Of a stretch of DNA of 64,000 bases, positions 16,068-24,850 are shown one piece after another. The notes beneath the pieces were generated by a model. It searched no databases, was not told where the DNA came from, and was given only the letters and a program-made list of their open reading frames with translations. The translations under genes and the position numbers were made by a program. Origin of the DNA: JAAZBA01 sp964461815 (GTDB lineage: Bacteria; Bacillota; Clostridia; Oscillospirales; QAMX01). The stretch spans positions 76,142 through 140,141 of the forward strand of contig CAYWVF010000002.1 in the NCBI GenBank assembly GCA_964461815.1, read 5' to 3'. Numbering within the stretch: position 1 is the first letter of the stretch; each line of letters starts with the position of its first letter.

Positions 16068-17240
16068 ATGGCAGAATTACAGCTTAAATACGGCTGCAAC
16101 CCTAATCAGAAGCCGGCAAGAATATACATTGAAAATAAAGAGCTGCCTGTAGAGGTGCTCTCGGGACGTCCGGGATACATAAACTTCCTCGATGCACTCA
16201 ACGGCTACCAGCTCGCACGTGAGCTTAAGGAGGCTACGGGACTTCCTGCGGCTACATCCTTTAAGCATGTTAGTCCGGCAGGTGCGGCAGTCGGTGTGCC
16301 GCTCAGCGAGACTGAGAGAAAGATATATTTCTGTGAGAAAGCCAAGCTTTCACCGCTTGCATGTGCATACGCAAGAGCAAGAGGCGCTGACAGAATGTCG
16401 TCCTTCGGTGATTTCATAGCACTCAGCGACATCTGTGACCGTGAAACGGCAAGACTTATCAATCGAGAGGTATCCGACGGCGTTATTGCTCCCGGATATA
16501 CGGATGAAGCACTCGAGATACTGACGGCAAAGCGTAAGGGTGCATATAATGTGATAAAGATCGACGAGAATTATCGTCCCGAGCCTATCGAGCGCAAGCA
16601 GGTATACGGAATCACCTTTGAGCAGGGCAGAAATGAGCTCAAGATCACATCGGAGCTGTTTGAGAATCGTCCGACAGCCAATAAGGATATCCCCGAGGGA
16701 GCACTCCGTGACCTCATGATCGCACTTATCACATTGAAGTATACGCAGTCCAATTCCGTATGCTATGTAAAGGACGGTCAGGCTATAGGCATAGGTGCAG
16801 GACAGCAGTCCAGGATCCATTGCACAAGACTTGCGGGAAATAAGGCTGACACATGGTATCTGCGCCAGCATGAAAAGGTATTGAATCTGAAGTTTAAAGA
16901 GGGTCTAGGAAGACCTGACAGAGATAATGCCATTGACGTATATATTTCCGATGATTATGAGGATGTTATCGGAGATGACGTATGGCAGAATACATTCGAG
17001 GTACGTCCCGAGCCGCTGACGAGAGAAGAAAAGCGTGCATGGCTCGACACACTTACAGGCGTGGCACTCGGAAGTGATGCATTCTTCCCATTCGGCGACA
17101 ATATCGAGCGTGCAAGAAGAAGCGGTGTATCATACATAGCCGAGCCGGGCGGATCAATACGTGATGATAATGTTATCGCAGTTTGCGATAAGTATAATAT
17201 AGCGATGGCATTCACAGGCGTAAGACTGTTCCATCATTGA
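16068..17240 (+). CDS. purH: AICAR transformylase (PurH C-domain only)
   Basis: 390 residues, matching the C-terminal AICARFT domain of PurH without the N-terminal MGS-like cyclohydrolase domain. The catalytic Lys-His pair is in T-S-F-K-H-V-S-P-A-G near residue 66; further family motifs are K-Y-T-Q-S-N-S-V-C-Y and G-I-G-A-G-Q-Q-S-R-I-H. It formylates AICAR. GGAGG lies 7 nt before the ATG. The cyclohydrolase activity is supplied by the preceding gene. Confidence 0.93.
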   Translation: MAELQLKYGCNPNQKPARIYIENKELPVEVLSGRPGYINFLDALNGYQLARELKEATGLPAATSFKHVSPAGAAVGVPLSETERKIYFCEKAKLSPLACAYARARGADRMSSFGDFIALSDICDRETARLINREVSDGVIAPGYTDEALEILTAKRKGAYNVIKIDENYRPEPIERKQVYGITFEQGRNELKITSELFENRPTANKDIPEGALRDLMIALITLKYTQSNSVCYVKDGQAIGIGAGQQSRIHCTRLAGNKADTWYLRQHEKVLNLKFKEGLGRPDRDNAIDVYISDDYEDVIGDDVWQNTFEVRPEPLTREEKRAWLDTLTGVALGSDAFFPFGDNIERARRSGVSYIAEPGGSIRDDNVIAVCDKYNIAMAFTGVRLFHH

Positions 17241-17257
17241 TAAAAGAGGTAACTGTA

Positions 17258-18514
17258 ATGAATATAATGATAATCGGCGGCGGCGGTCGTGAGCATGCTA
17301 TCGCATGGAAGCTTGCTCAGAGCCGCAGAGTAGACAAGCTTTGGTGCGCTCCGGGTAACGGCGGTATTGCGGCACTCTGTGAATGTGTTCCGCTTAAAGC
17401 GACCGATATCGAGGGTATCGTAGCGTTTGCAAAAGAGAATAAGCCCGATATGGTAATGGTAGCTCCGGACGATCCTCTTGCGATGGGACTCGTGGACGAG
17501 CTTGAAAAAGCAGGCATACGTGCGTTTGGACCCAGAAAGAATGCAGCTATTATCGAAGCAAGCAAGTCATTCTCCAAGGGACTGATGAAGAAATACAACA
17601 TTCCGACAGCTAAATATGAGGTGTTCGAGGATGAGGCTGCCGCAATTGAATACATAAGGAAAGAGGGCGCGCCGATAGTTGTAAAGGCTGACGGACTCGC
17701 ACTCGGAAAGGGCGTTACGGTAGCTCAGACGGTCGAGGAGGCTGAGGCAGCAGTCCGTGATGCTATAAGCGGAGGTAAGTTTGGTGCTTCAGGCGCAAGA
17801 GTAGTAATCGAGGAATGCCTCTCCGGTATCGAAGCTACAGTGCTTTGCTTTACCGATGGCAAGACTATCGTTCCGATGATGGCAAGCCAGGATCATAAGC
17901 GTGTATTCGATAACGATAAGGGCCCGAACACAGGCGGTATGGGCGCATTTGCACCGTCGCAGTCATACACACCCGAAATAGCGGAGTATTGTATGGAGCA
18001 TATCTATAAGCCGACTATCGCTGCTATGGAAAAAGAGGGAAGAAAATTCCAGGGCGTACTTTACGTTGGACTTATGCTCACAAAGGATGGGCCTAAGGTC
18101 ATAGAGTACAACGCTCGTTTTGGTGATCCTGAAACACAGGTAATACTTCCTATGCTTAAAACAGACCTCGTTGATATATTTGACGCATGTATAGACGGTA
18201 CACTTGACAGTCAGCCTGTAGAGTTTTACCCCGGTGCATGTGCATGTATCGTGCTTGCAAGCGGAGGCTATCCAGGCAAGTATGAGACGGGAAAGGAAAT
18301 AACGGGTCTCGGTAAGCTTCCTGCCGATGCAGCTGCATTCCATGCAGGCACAAAGCGTGACGGTGACAGGATGCTTACGGCAGGCGGTCGTGTTCTCGGC
18401 ATTACGGCAATGGGAAAAACACTTGATGAAGCACTTGCAAAGGCTTATGAAGCTGTGAAGCCGGTACATTTTGACGGAATGCACTACCGTAATGATATAG
18501 GCAGAGTAAAATAA
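17258..18514 (+). CDS. purD: Phosphoribosylamine-glycine ligase
   Basis: 418 residues from the ATG at 17258 (AGAGGT upstream); the frame is open from a TTG at 17237 that overlaps the previous stop. ATP-grasp enzyme. The N-terminal G-G-G-G-R-E-H-A-I-A-W-K is PurD-specific; K-A-D-G-L-A-L-G-K-G-V and D-H-K-R-V-F-D-N-D-K-G-P-N-T-G-G-M-G are ATP-binding elements. Last gene of the pur operon. PurF, PurL, PurK, PurC and PurB are not in this unit. Confidence 0.95.
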   Translation: MNIMIIGGGGREHAIAWKLAQSRRVDKLWCAPGNGGIAALCECVPLKATDIEGIVAFAKENKPDMVMVAPDDPLAMGLVDELEKAGIRAFGPRKNAAIIEASKSFSKGLMKKYNIPTAKYEVFEDEAAAIEYIRKEGAPIVVKADGLALGKGVTVAQTVEEAEAAVRDAISGGKFGASGARVVIEECLSGIEATVLCFTDGKTIVPMMASQDHKRVFDNDKGPNTGGMGAFAPSQSYTPEIAEYCMEHIYKPTIAAMEKEGRKFQGVLYVGLMLTKDGPKVIEYNARFGDPETQVILPMLKTDLVDIFDACIDGTLDSQPVEFYPGACACIVLASGGYPGKYETGKEITGLGKLPADAAAFHAGTKRDGDRMLTAGGRVLGITAMGKTLDEALAKAYEAVKPVHFDGMHYRNDIGRVK

Positions 18515-18522
18515 AAGTAAAA

Positions 18523-18551
18523 AGGCGTGGTACTGTGACAGAACCACGCCT
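18523..18551. terminator. Hairpin after purD
   Basis: AGGCGTGGT (18523-18531) pairs with ACCACGCCT (18543-18551), with an inner CTG/CAG. No T-run follows on the plus strand, so it may be an RNA stabiliser rather than a terminator. Confidence 0.5.
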
Positions 18552-18575
18552 GAATCATAGATAAGGAAGATACGT

Positions 18576-19268
18576 ATGGAAATAATTGCACATCGCTGCG
18601 GTACTGACAGATATCCCGAGCTTACGGTCGCAGCTGCACTTCACTCACTCAGCAAAAACGTCGCATACGTCGAGATGGATACGAGGTTTACAAAGGATAA
18701 TGTCATCGTGCTTAGCCACGACCCCACACCAAAGCGTATCTTCGGAGTGGATCGCCGCATTTCGGATATGTCGAGCGATGAATTTCTAGCATTACGCTTT
18801 CCAAGCTGCCCTCAGTACCCGAGCTACGCTCTCGAGCATATGCTAAAGTCGGGAGTTGACAGGATACTGTTCCATGTAAAGGAGGGCGGTGAGCGACTGT
18901 ATGCGATAATGGATATGTGCGAGAGATATCATATACTGGATAAGGTGTGCTTCGGAGTGGAAAAAGCTGAGGATGTGAAAACAGTCAAGTCACACGGTGA
19001 ATATATCAGAGTGCTTGCATTTATGCCGGAGGAAGAATACACACAAAGCTTTATTGATGCAGGAGCAGACGTCATCAGACTGTGGGAGGACTGGATCACA
19101 GACGAGAGAGTAAAGAGGATAAAGGACGCAGGCCGCAAGGTGTGGATAATGGCAAATCCGCCGGAGAGATTTGCGTATGCAACGGTCAATACAGTCAAAA
19201 AATGGGAAAAGCTGGGCATAGACGGCGTTCTGGTCGATGAGATCGAGGAGCTGAAGAAATACTTTTAA
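18576..19268 (+). CDS. Glycerophosphodiester phosphodiesterase-family protein
   Basis: 230 residues, TIM barrel. Catalytic residues are visible: H6-R7 in I-A-H-R, E33 and D35 in V-E-M-D-T-R, and H48 in L-S-H-D-P. The family hydrolyses glycerophosphodiesters to glycerol-3-phosphate and an alcohol. No signal peptide, so cytoplasmic. AAGGAAG precedes the ATG. It is 61 bp behind purD, partly shielded by a hairpin. The substrate may differ, since the N-terminal P-E-N-T motif reads P-E-L-T. Confidence 0.85.
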   Translation: MEIIAHRCGTDRYPELTVAAALHSLSKNVAYVEMDTRFTKDNVIVLSHDPTPKRIFGVDRRISDMSSDEFLALRFPSCPQYPSYALEHMLKSGVDRILFHVKEGGERLYAIMDMCERYHILDKVCFGVEKAEDVKTVKSHGEYIRVLAFMPEEEYTQSFIDAGADVIRLWEDWITDERVKRIKDAGRKVWIMANPPERFAYATVNTVKKWEKLGIDGVLVDEIEELKKYF

Positions 19269-19329
19269 GCTACAGCGCACTTTGACGTAAAATACTCTTT
19301 TTTCGCTTAAATACGTTAAATAATAATAG

Positions 19330-19388
19330 CCCCTTAGTGTGAAAATCTGAACAGCTGGTATGATTTTCAACACTAAGGGGATATTTTT
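19330..19388. terminator. Long-stem bidirectional terminator
   Basis: An 18-bp stem with a one-base bulge starts CCCCTTAGTGT (19330-) and ends ACACTAAGGGG (-19380), then ATATTTTT. It separates the convergent GDPD and MATE genes. Confidence 0.85.
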
Positions 19389-19398
19389 GAGTGATCAT

Positions 19399-20781
19399 TT
19401 ACACCGCAGCTTCGGCTTTATCCTGCTCACGGCATTTCTTTCGAAGCTTTGCTAAAAATACGCTTATCTGTATCACAAACGTAAGAGTCCACGATATGCC
19501 GTACGATGAGAACAATACCTGAGGCGTGTGATGTTCGGGAATGCTGAACACGGTGTATATCCACAGCATACGGAAGCAGCAGATACCGAGTATCGATATT
19601 ATCATAGGTGCTACAGATTCACCTATGCCACGCAGAGCACCTGTAGATATATCCATAAGAGCACCTATGAAGTACGGAACAGCCATAAAGAGAAGTCTGA
19701 CTGTACCCCAGTGGATCGCCTCGGGTGAGTCTGTAATGTAAATCGACAGCAGCTGTTCGTCAAACAGCAGGATTATACCGGCCATAAGTAAACCGGCAAT
19801 GACTGCACATGCACTGCATATGCCGAGTATTTTATATATGCGCTTGTATTTTTTTGCACCGGCATTTTGACCGAGAAAATTCAGCACAGTCTGATAGAAT
19901 GAGCCTCCGAATGCGGACATAAAGCCCTCGATATTACCGGCTGCGGAGCTTCCTGACATAAATACATCACCGAACGAGTTGATCGAGGATTGTATGATAA
20001 CGTTCGATATAGCAAACAGTGAGCTCTGAATACCGGCAGGAAGACCGATCCTTATTATAGTGAGAAGCTCGGAGCAGTGGAAACGCATTTTCTTCAGCAT
20101 AAGCTTGCAGCTGTCATCTCTGAACATGAGTGCAAGCGTGACGAGCACCGCAGAGATCGCCTGAGAAATAGCAGTCGCAAGAGCAACACCTGCTACGTTC
20201 ATGTCGAATATCGTAACAAAAGCGATATTCAGTATAACGTTTGTTACACCGGCAATAGTCAGAGAGGTGAGCGGAGTTTTACTGTCACCTGCGGCACGAA
20301 GTATAGCGGCTGCAAAGTTGTACAGCATAGTAAATACCATGCCTGCAAAATATATCTTCATGTAGACCGTAGACAACGGCAGCACGTTTTCCGGCGTGCC
20401 CATCATTTTAAGAAACGTATTGGCGAATGTGATACCGACAAATGTGAGCAGTATTCCGCATACGATAGAAGCGGGGATAGCTGTGTGAACGAGCCTGTGG
20501 ACGGTGTTATCGTCCTTCGCACCGATACCCTGTGCAACGGAGACACCTGCACCTACGGACAAGCCTATGAAAAGCATAGTTATAAGGCTTGTGATCGAGC
20601 CGGTAGCACCAACGGCGGCAAGTGATATAGAACCGCAGAAGCGCCCTACGACTATCAGATCGGCTGCATTGAACAGAAGCTGGAGAAATGAGGATAGCAT
20701 GATAGGTATCGTGTACAGGATAACGTTTTTGAATATAGATCCTTCTGTCATTGACGGCGATTTCGCTCTTACAGCTGTCAT
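19399..20781 (-). CDS. MATE-family efflux transporter (second of a tandem pair)
   Basis: 460 residues, twelve membrane segments in two homologous halves, with the MATE entry segment I-M-L-S-S-F-L-Q-L-L-F-N-A-A-D-L-I-V-V-G-R near residue 30. MATE proteins export cationic drugs or metabolites with Na+ or H+. AAGGAG overlaps the end of the upstream MATE gene, from which it is separated by 4 bp. The two proteins are similar along their whole length and clearly arose by duplication. Confidence 0.93.
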   Translation of the reverse strand: MTAVRAKSPSMTEGSIFKNVILYTIPIMLSSFLQLLFNAADLIVVGRFCGSISLAAVGATGSITSLITMLFIGLSVGAGVSVAQGIGAKDDNTVHRLVHTAIPASIVCGILLTFVGITFANTFLKMMGTPENVLPLSTVYMKIYFAGMVFTMLYNFAAAILRAAGDSKTPLTSLTIAGVTNVILNIAFVTIFDMNVAGVALATAISQAISAVLVTLALMFRDDSCKLMLKKMRFHCSELLTIIRIGLPAGIQSSLFAISNVIIQSSINSFGDVFMSGSSAAGNIEGFMSAFGGSFYQTVLNFLGQNAGAKKYKRIYKILGICSACAVIAGLLMAGIILLFDEQLLSIYITDSPEAIHWGTVRLLFMAVPYFIGALMDISTGALRGIGESVAPMIISILGICCFRMLWIYTVFSIPEHHTPQVLFSSYGISWTLTFVIQISVFLAKLRKKCREQDKAEAAV

Positions 20782-20785
20782 TTTT

Positions 20786-22174
20786 CTACACTCCTTCTGA
20801 TATCAACTCTTTATCGGCTGCTTTGACTCTTTTCTTGTATGCAAAAATAAATACAATAGCTTCAATAGTGAAGGTGATGATCCATGAAATAGCGTATGAA
20901 AGGTACAGGATCTGAGGCGTATGATATTCCGGAATACTGAAAATCGTAGCAATCCAGGTTATACGTATTCCGCATACGCCGAGGATGCATATTATCATAG
21001 GAGCTACGGATTCTCCGAGTCCGCGAAGTGAGCCTGTAGCGAGATCCATAAGTCCGCACAGGAAATACGGGCCGACTATATAGAGTATACGTACCGAGCC
21101 CCAGTAGATCGCTTCGGGGGAATCTGTGATATAGATAGAGAGCAGAGGCTTACTCAGCGAGCATACGATGATCGCAAGGATAAAGCCTGTTGATACGACA
21201 CAGGCGGCGCAGACTCCGAAGATTTTTATTATACGACGGTATTTTTTTGCACCGACATTCTGTCCGATAAAGTTCATTGCGGTCTGATGGAATGCGTTGA
21301 GTGCGACATATACAAAGCCTTCGATATTACCGGCTGCCGCATTGCCCGACATGAATACGTCTCCGAATGAGTTTACAGATGACTGGATGATAACGTTTGA
21401 TATTGAGAAAAGAGAGCCCTGAATACCTGCCGGAAGACCGATCTTTATAACATTCAAGAGTTCTTTTTTGTGAAAGCGCATCTCGGTAATGACAAAACGA
21501 GTGGCATCCATTCTGTGCATGAGAGCATACATTACGAGTGCGGCGGATAATGCCTGTGAAATAATGGTTGCAAGCGCAACACCTGCTACGTTCATGTCAA
21601 AAGCGATCACAAAGAAAAGATTGAGGAAGACATTCAGAACACCTGCGATGGACAGTGAGATAAGAGGTGATTTTGTATCGCCTGCGGCACGAAGTATAGA
21701 AGCGGCAAAGTTATAGATCATGGAAAAAACTATGCCTGAAAAATATATTTTCATATACACCGCCGACAGCTCGAGAACATTTTCAGGCGTACTCATCATT
21801 CTGAGAAATGTCTCGGACATTGTGACTCCGACGATGGTCAGAATAATACCGCTGATGATAGCGGCAGGGATGGCTGAATGTACGGTGCGACGGACTGTTT
21901 TGTTATCATTTGCGCCGATAGCATGTGCTACCGTAACGCCTGTGCCAACGGACAGTCCCATAAATAAATTGATGATGAGGTTTGTAAGAGCACCTGTAGC
22001 ACCTACTGCCGCAACGGATATAGGCCCGCAGAAGCGTCCGACAACTACAAGGTCGGCAGCGTTAAATAGCAATTGCAGCACGCTCGTACATATGATCGGA
22101 AGAGTATAGCTCACGATGTTCAGGAAAAGCGGTCCCTCCGTCATTGAGCCTGTAGCTCTTTTTATATGTCGCAT
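20786..22174 (-). CDS. MATE-family efflux transporter (first of a tandem pair)
   Basis: 462 residues with the same twelve-segment layout and the same motif (L-Q-L-L-F-N-A-A-D-L-V-V-V-G-R-F-C-G-P). GGAG lies 10 nt before the ATG. It is the promoter-proximal gene of a two-gene unit, with a palindrome overlapping the -35 region. Two MATE half-pairs rarely act as heterodimers in this family, so separate substrates or dosage are more likely than an obligate pair; this is inference. Confidence 0.93.
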   Translation of the reverse strand: MRHIKRATGSMTEGPLFLNIVSYTLPIICTSVLQLLFNAADLVVVGRFCGPISVAAVGATGALTNLIINLFMGLSVGTGVTVAHAIGANDNKTVRRTVHSAIPAAIISGIILTIVGVTMSETFLRMMSTPENVLELSAVYMKIYFSGIVFSMIYNFAASILRAAGDTKSPLISLSIAGVLNVFLNLFFVIAFDMNVAGVALATIISQALSAALVMYALMHRMDATRFVITEMRFHKKELLNVIKIGLPAGIQGSLFSISNVIIQSSVNSFGDVFMSGNAAAGNIEGFVYVALNAFHQTAMNFIGQNVGAKKYRRIIKIFGVCAACVVSTGFILAIIVCSLSKPLLSIYITDSPEAIYWGSVRILYIVGPYFLCGLMDLATGSLRGLGESVAPMIICILGVCGIRITWIATIFSIPEYHTPQILYLSYAISWIITFTIEAIVFIFAYKKRVKAADKELISEGV

Positions 22175-22217
22175 TTTATATTTTCTCCATTCTTTGTCGA
22201 TAAAAATCTATATTTGC

Positions 22218-22254
22218 ATATTAACATATAAAGTCGATATTGTCAATGACAATA
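22218..22254 (-). promoter_or_regulatory. Promoter with overlapping palindromic operator, MATE operon
   Basis: On the minus strand TTGACA (22241-22246), 17 bp, TAATAT (22218-22223). A 17-bp palindrome TATTGTCATTGACAATA (22238-22254) covers the -35. Position and form suggest repression by a MarR- or TetR-type protein. Confidence 0.75.
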
Positions 22255-22282
22255 CTGCATGAAAACTTACAGTCTGAACACA

Positions 22283-22300
22283 AAAACGTTCGGACGTTTT
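22283..22300. repeat. 7-bp perfect hairpin in the MATE upstream region
   Basis: AAAACGT (22283-22289) and ACGTTTT (22294-22300) around TCGG. It could be a weak terminator or a second protein site; nothing decides. Confidence 0.35.
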
Positions 22301-22352
22301 AAGCTGCCTTATCATGAAACTGATGATTTACATAAGCGTGATCTCAGTCGAG

Positions 22353-22397
22353 AAAAAACTGTCTGTAGAGGAGTCATTATACAGCCTCTATAGACAG
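22353..22397 (-). terminator. Terminator of the 48-aa gene
   Basis: On the minus strand CTGTCTATAGAGG (22385-22397) pairs with CCTCTACAGACAG (22359-22371) with one mismatch, followed by TTTTTT. Confidence 0.85.
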
Positions 22398-22404
22398 CTT
22401 GTTA

Positions 22405-22551
22405 TTATCGCTTTTCGCAATTGGTGACGAAATCCTTCATCTGCTGTACAGTATCAAAGCTTATACCGCTTTGTATTATGGATTCCTGTATGAGCTTTGG
22501 CAGTGAGCAGAAATATGCGTTCATCGTCTGATCGTTTTCAAATCGATCCAT
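22405..22551 (-). CDS. Conserved-looking 48-residue protein of unknown function
   Basis: ATG at 22551 with GGAGAGG 6 nt upstream, stop TAA at 22405, then a terminator, so the gene is complete. The protein starts M-D-R-F-E-N-D-Q and contains Y-F-C-S-L-P-K-L-I-Q-E-S-I-I-Q-S-G, then a second short helix ending in C-E-K-R. The S-L-P-x-x-I-Q-E-x-I-x-Q-S-G pattern resembles a small soluble helical protein that I recall as common in Clostridia, without known role. It is 60 bp after the HAD gene and may be the last gene of the gatCAB transcript. Confidence 0.7.
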   Translation of the reverse strand: MDRFENDQTMNAYFCSLPKLIQESIIQSGISFDTVQQMKDFVTNCEKR

Positions 22552-22611
22552 AGTGCGCCTCTCCTTTCAAGCAATGTATCACCGAGATATTTTACCCGAA
22601 AGGAGCACATA

Positions 22612-23421
22612 TTATTTGCCCAAAATTTCGTGAATTATAGTGTCGGCAACTCCGCCGTCCTTACATGAGAGACGAGTGGGAGTGAATCCCATTTTCAGAT
22701 GTGCTGCGGAGTTACGCATAGCATAGCCGTGAGCTGCACCGAGGAGCATTTCGTAGTCGTTGTCTTCATCACCGAAGGTATATATATTTTCAGGCTCGAT
22801 ATCGTAATACGCAGCCATCCTTTGGATAGCGATCCATTTGCTCATGGATGCGTGATTGAATATCGTGCGAGTACCGCCGCTCAAACTTGAAAATGTGTAG
22901 TAGAATACAAAGCCGTAGGATGAAAGCAGTGCTTCTACCTGTTTACGTATGTCGTCGGTCGGAGAATAGACTACCAATCTGTGTGCGGAAATGACAGGTA
23001 TATTGTCGAGCGTGATCCATTTGTGATTTCCGAGTCTTTTACGCTCCTTAAAATAGGGGGTAAAGGGCTCGTTGACGGTGTAAAAATCATCTCCATCCTC
23101 GATATAGAAGTCGGAAATGCCGAGCTTTACGACCTTTTCAATCAAATCAGCCATAAATTCGGTGCTGAACTTCGTTTCGTCGGTGGGAACAAGACCCTTG
23201 GGATCATTCAGCAACGCTCCGTTATAGTTGCACATCGGAGTGTTGAGATCGAGCGCATCGTAGACCCATCTTGTCATTGACGGTGGACGTGCGGAGGCGA
23301 GCATCACTCTGTGGCCATCAGCAATTGCCATTTTTACAGCCTCGGCAGTACCGTCGGCAATAGTATCTATGGTAGGAAGGATAGTGCCGTCAAGGTCAAA
23401 TGCTATAAAACATTTTCTCAT
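22612..23421 (-). CDS. HAD-superfamily Cof-type phosphatase
   Basis: 269 residues. Motif I F-D-L-D-G-T is at residues 7-12, motif II has S in L-A-S-A-R-P, motif III K in H-A-S-M-S-K-W, and motif IV G-D-E-D-N-D-Y-E-M. A Cof-type cap domain lies between motifs II and III. Such enzymes dephosphorylate sugar phosphates or flavin and pyridoxal intermediates; the substrate is unknown. Its ATG overlaps the gatB stop (ATGA), so it is translationally coupled to gatB. Confidence 0.9.
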   Translation of the reverse strand: MRKCFIAFDLDGTILPTIDTIADGTAEAVKMAIADGHRVMLASARPPSMTRWVYDALDLNTPMCNYNGALLNDPKGLVPTDETKFSTEFMADLIEKVVKLGISDFYIEDGDDFYTVNEPFTPYFKERKRLGNHKWITLDNIPVISAHRLVVYSPTDDIRKQVEALLSSYGFVFYYTFSSLSGGTRTIFNHASMSKWIAIQRMAAYYDIEPENIYTFGDEDNDYEMLLGAAHGYAMRNSAAHLKMGFTPTRLSCKDGGVADTIIHEILGK

Positions 23422-24845
23422 TTGTTCAGAAGCTCCTCTAGTAATTTTAACATCATCTCCGGATTACCCTGACCTCTTGTAGCCTTCATTCCCTGACCTA
23501 CAAGAGCCTGGATAGCATTGCCCTTTCCGGCTTTATATGCCGTAACGGATTTTTCATTCCCGGCGATAACGGTTTTTAATATTGGGATAAGCTCATCACG
23601 ACTAGATATCTGCCACAGCTTAAGCTCATCGGCGATCTCGTCGGCGGTTTTGTCGGAGTCACACATGGCCTTCAGTATGCGCTTACCGGCAGAGCTGCTT
23701 ATCTTCCCATCTCCTATTATATCAGAAAGAGATGCCAGTTGTCCAGCCGATACAGGGAACTTACCCTCATTTTCATAGAGTTTTATTATATCGGATATCA
23801 TTATATTTGCGGTAGTCTTAGGATATTTTGACTTTGCGGCGGCTTGCTCGAAATAATCGGCTGTCTGACGTGAGCCTACGATGATGTTAGCATCGTATGG
23901 AGTGAGAGCGTATTCGGAAATATATTTGGCTTTACGCTCATCGGGCAGCACAGGTATCTCAGAACGAAGAGTGTCAAGAGTTTCATCGGAGAGTATTATG
24001 GGGATGAGGTCGGGATCGGGGAAATAACGGTAATCGTTTGCGTTTTCCTTGGCACGCATGGAGAAAGTCATGTCCTGTGACTGGTCGTAGCGGCGTGTTT
24101 CCTGGATGACAGTACCGCCATTTTCAAGTATATCGACCTGACGCTTATACTCATACTCGATCGCTTTGCTGATAAACTGGAATGAATTCAGGTTTTTCAT
24201 CTCTGTACGTGTACCGAACGGCTCACCTACCTTGTGTACCGACAGGTTGACATCACAGCGGAGAGAGCCCTCCTCCATCTTGCAATCCGAAACGCCAGTG
24301 TAAAGCATGATATCACGAAGCTTTTTGACATATGCGACCGCTTCCTCCGCACTTCTTATGTCGGGCTCGGAAACTATCTCGATGAGTGGGACTCCGCAGC
24401 GGTTGTAATCGCACAGAGTACCGCCATGCTCATCACCTGTAGCATGGTCGTGGATGAGCTTGCCTGCATCCTCCTCGATGTGTATGCGTGTGATGCCTAT
24501 TTTTTTAGTGCTGCTTCCGGTGTCGATCTCAATATAGCCGTGCTCGCACAAAGGCAGATCGTACTGTGATATCTGATAAGCCTTCGGAAGATCGGGATAG
24601 AAGTAGTTTTTACGATCCTGCTTTGAGTAGCGAGCTATAGTGCAGTTCGTAGCCATACCTGCTTTTGCGGCGAATAGAACTACCTGTTCATTTAATACAG
24701 GCAGTGTTCCGGGCATACCCATACAAACGGGGCAGCAGTGCGTGTTTGGCTCAGCACCGAATGTCGTCGGGCATGAGCAAAATATTTTACTCTCGGTTTT
24801 AAGCTCTACGTGGACTTCAAGACCTATTACCATTTCATATGACAT
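23418..24845 (-). CDS. gatB: Asp/Glu-tRNA amidotransferase subunit B
   Basis: 475 residues from the ATG at 24845, which has AAGGAG 9 nt upstream; the open frame to 24959 would overlap gatA. GatB binds the mis-acylated tRNA and activates the carboxylate. The N-terminal G-L-E-V-H-V-E-L-K-T, the four Cys of C-S-C-P and H-C-C-P-V-C (zinc site), and R-C-D-V-N-L-S-V are present. The C-terminal YqeY-like tail domain ends in L-L-E-E-L-L. Located 5 bp from gatA. Confidence 0.95.
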   Translation of the reverse strand: MSYEMVIGLEVHVELKTESKIFCSCPTTFGAEPNTHCCPVCMGMPGTLPVLNEQVVLFAAKAGMATNCTIARYSKQDRKNYFYPDLPKAYQISQYDLPLCEHGYIEIDTGSSTKKIGITRIHIEEDAGKLIHDHATGDEHGGTLCDYNRCGVPLIEIVSEPDIRSAEEAVAYVKKLRDIMLYTGVSDCKMEEGSLRCDVNLSVHKVGEPFGTRTEMKNLNSFQFISKAIEYEYKRQVDILENGGTVIQETRRYDQSQDMTFSMRAKENANDYRYFPDPDLIPIILSDETLDTLRSEIPVLPDERKAKYISEYALTPYDANIIVGSRQTADYFEQAAAKSKYPKTTANIMISDIIKLYENEGKFPVSAGQLASLSDIIGDGKISSSAGKRILKAMCDSDKTADEIADELKLWQISSRDELIPILKTVIAGNEKSVTAYKAGKGNAIQALVGQGMKATRGQGNPEMMLKLLEELLNK

Positions 24846-24850
24846 GATCG

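Noticed and set aside
22283..22300. Hairpin as terminator of an upstream gene
   Set aside because: No gene ends into it from the left, and the A/T flanks are short, so the function stays open.
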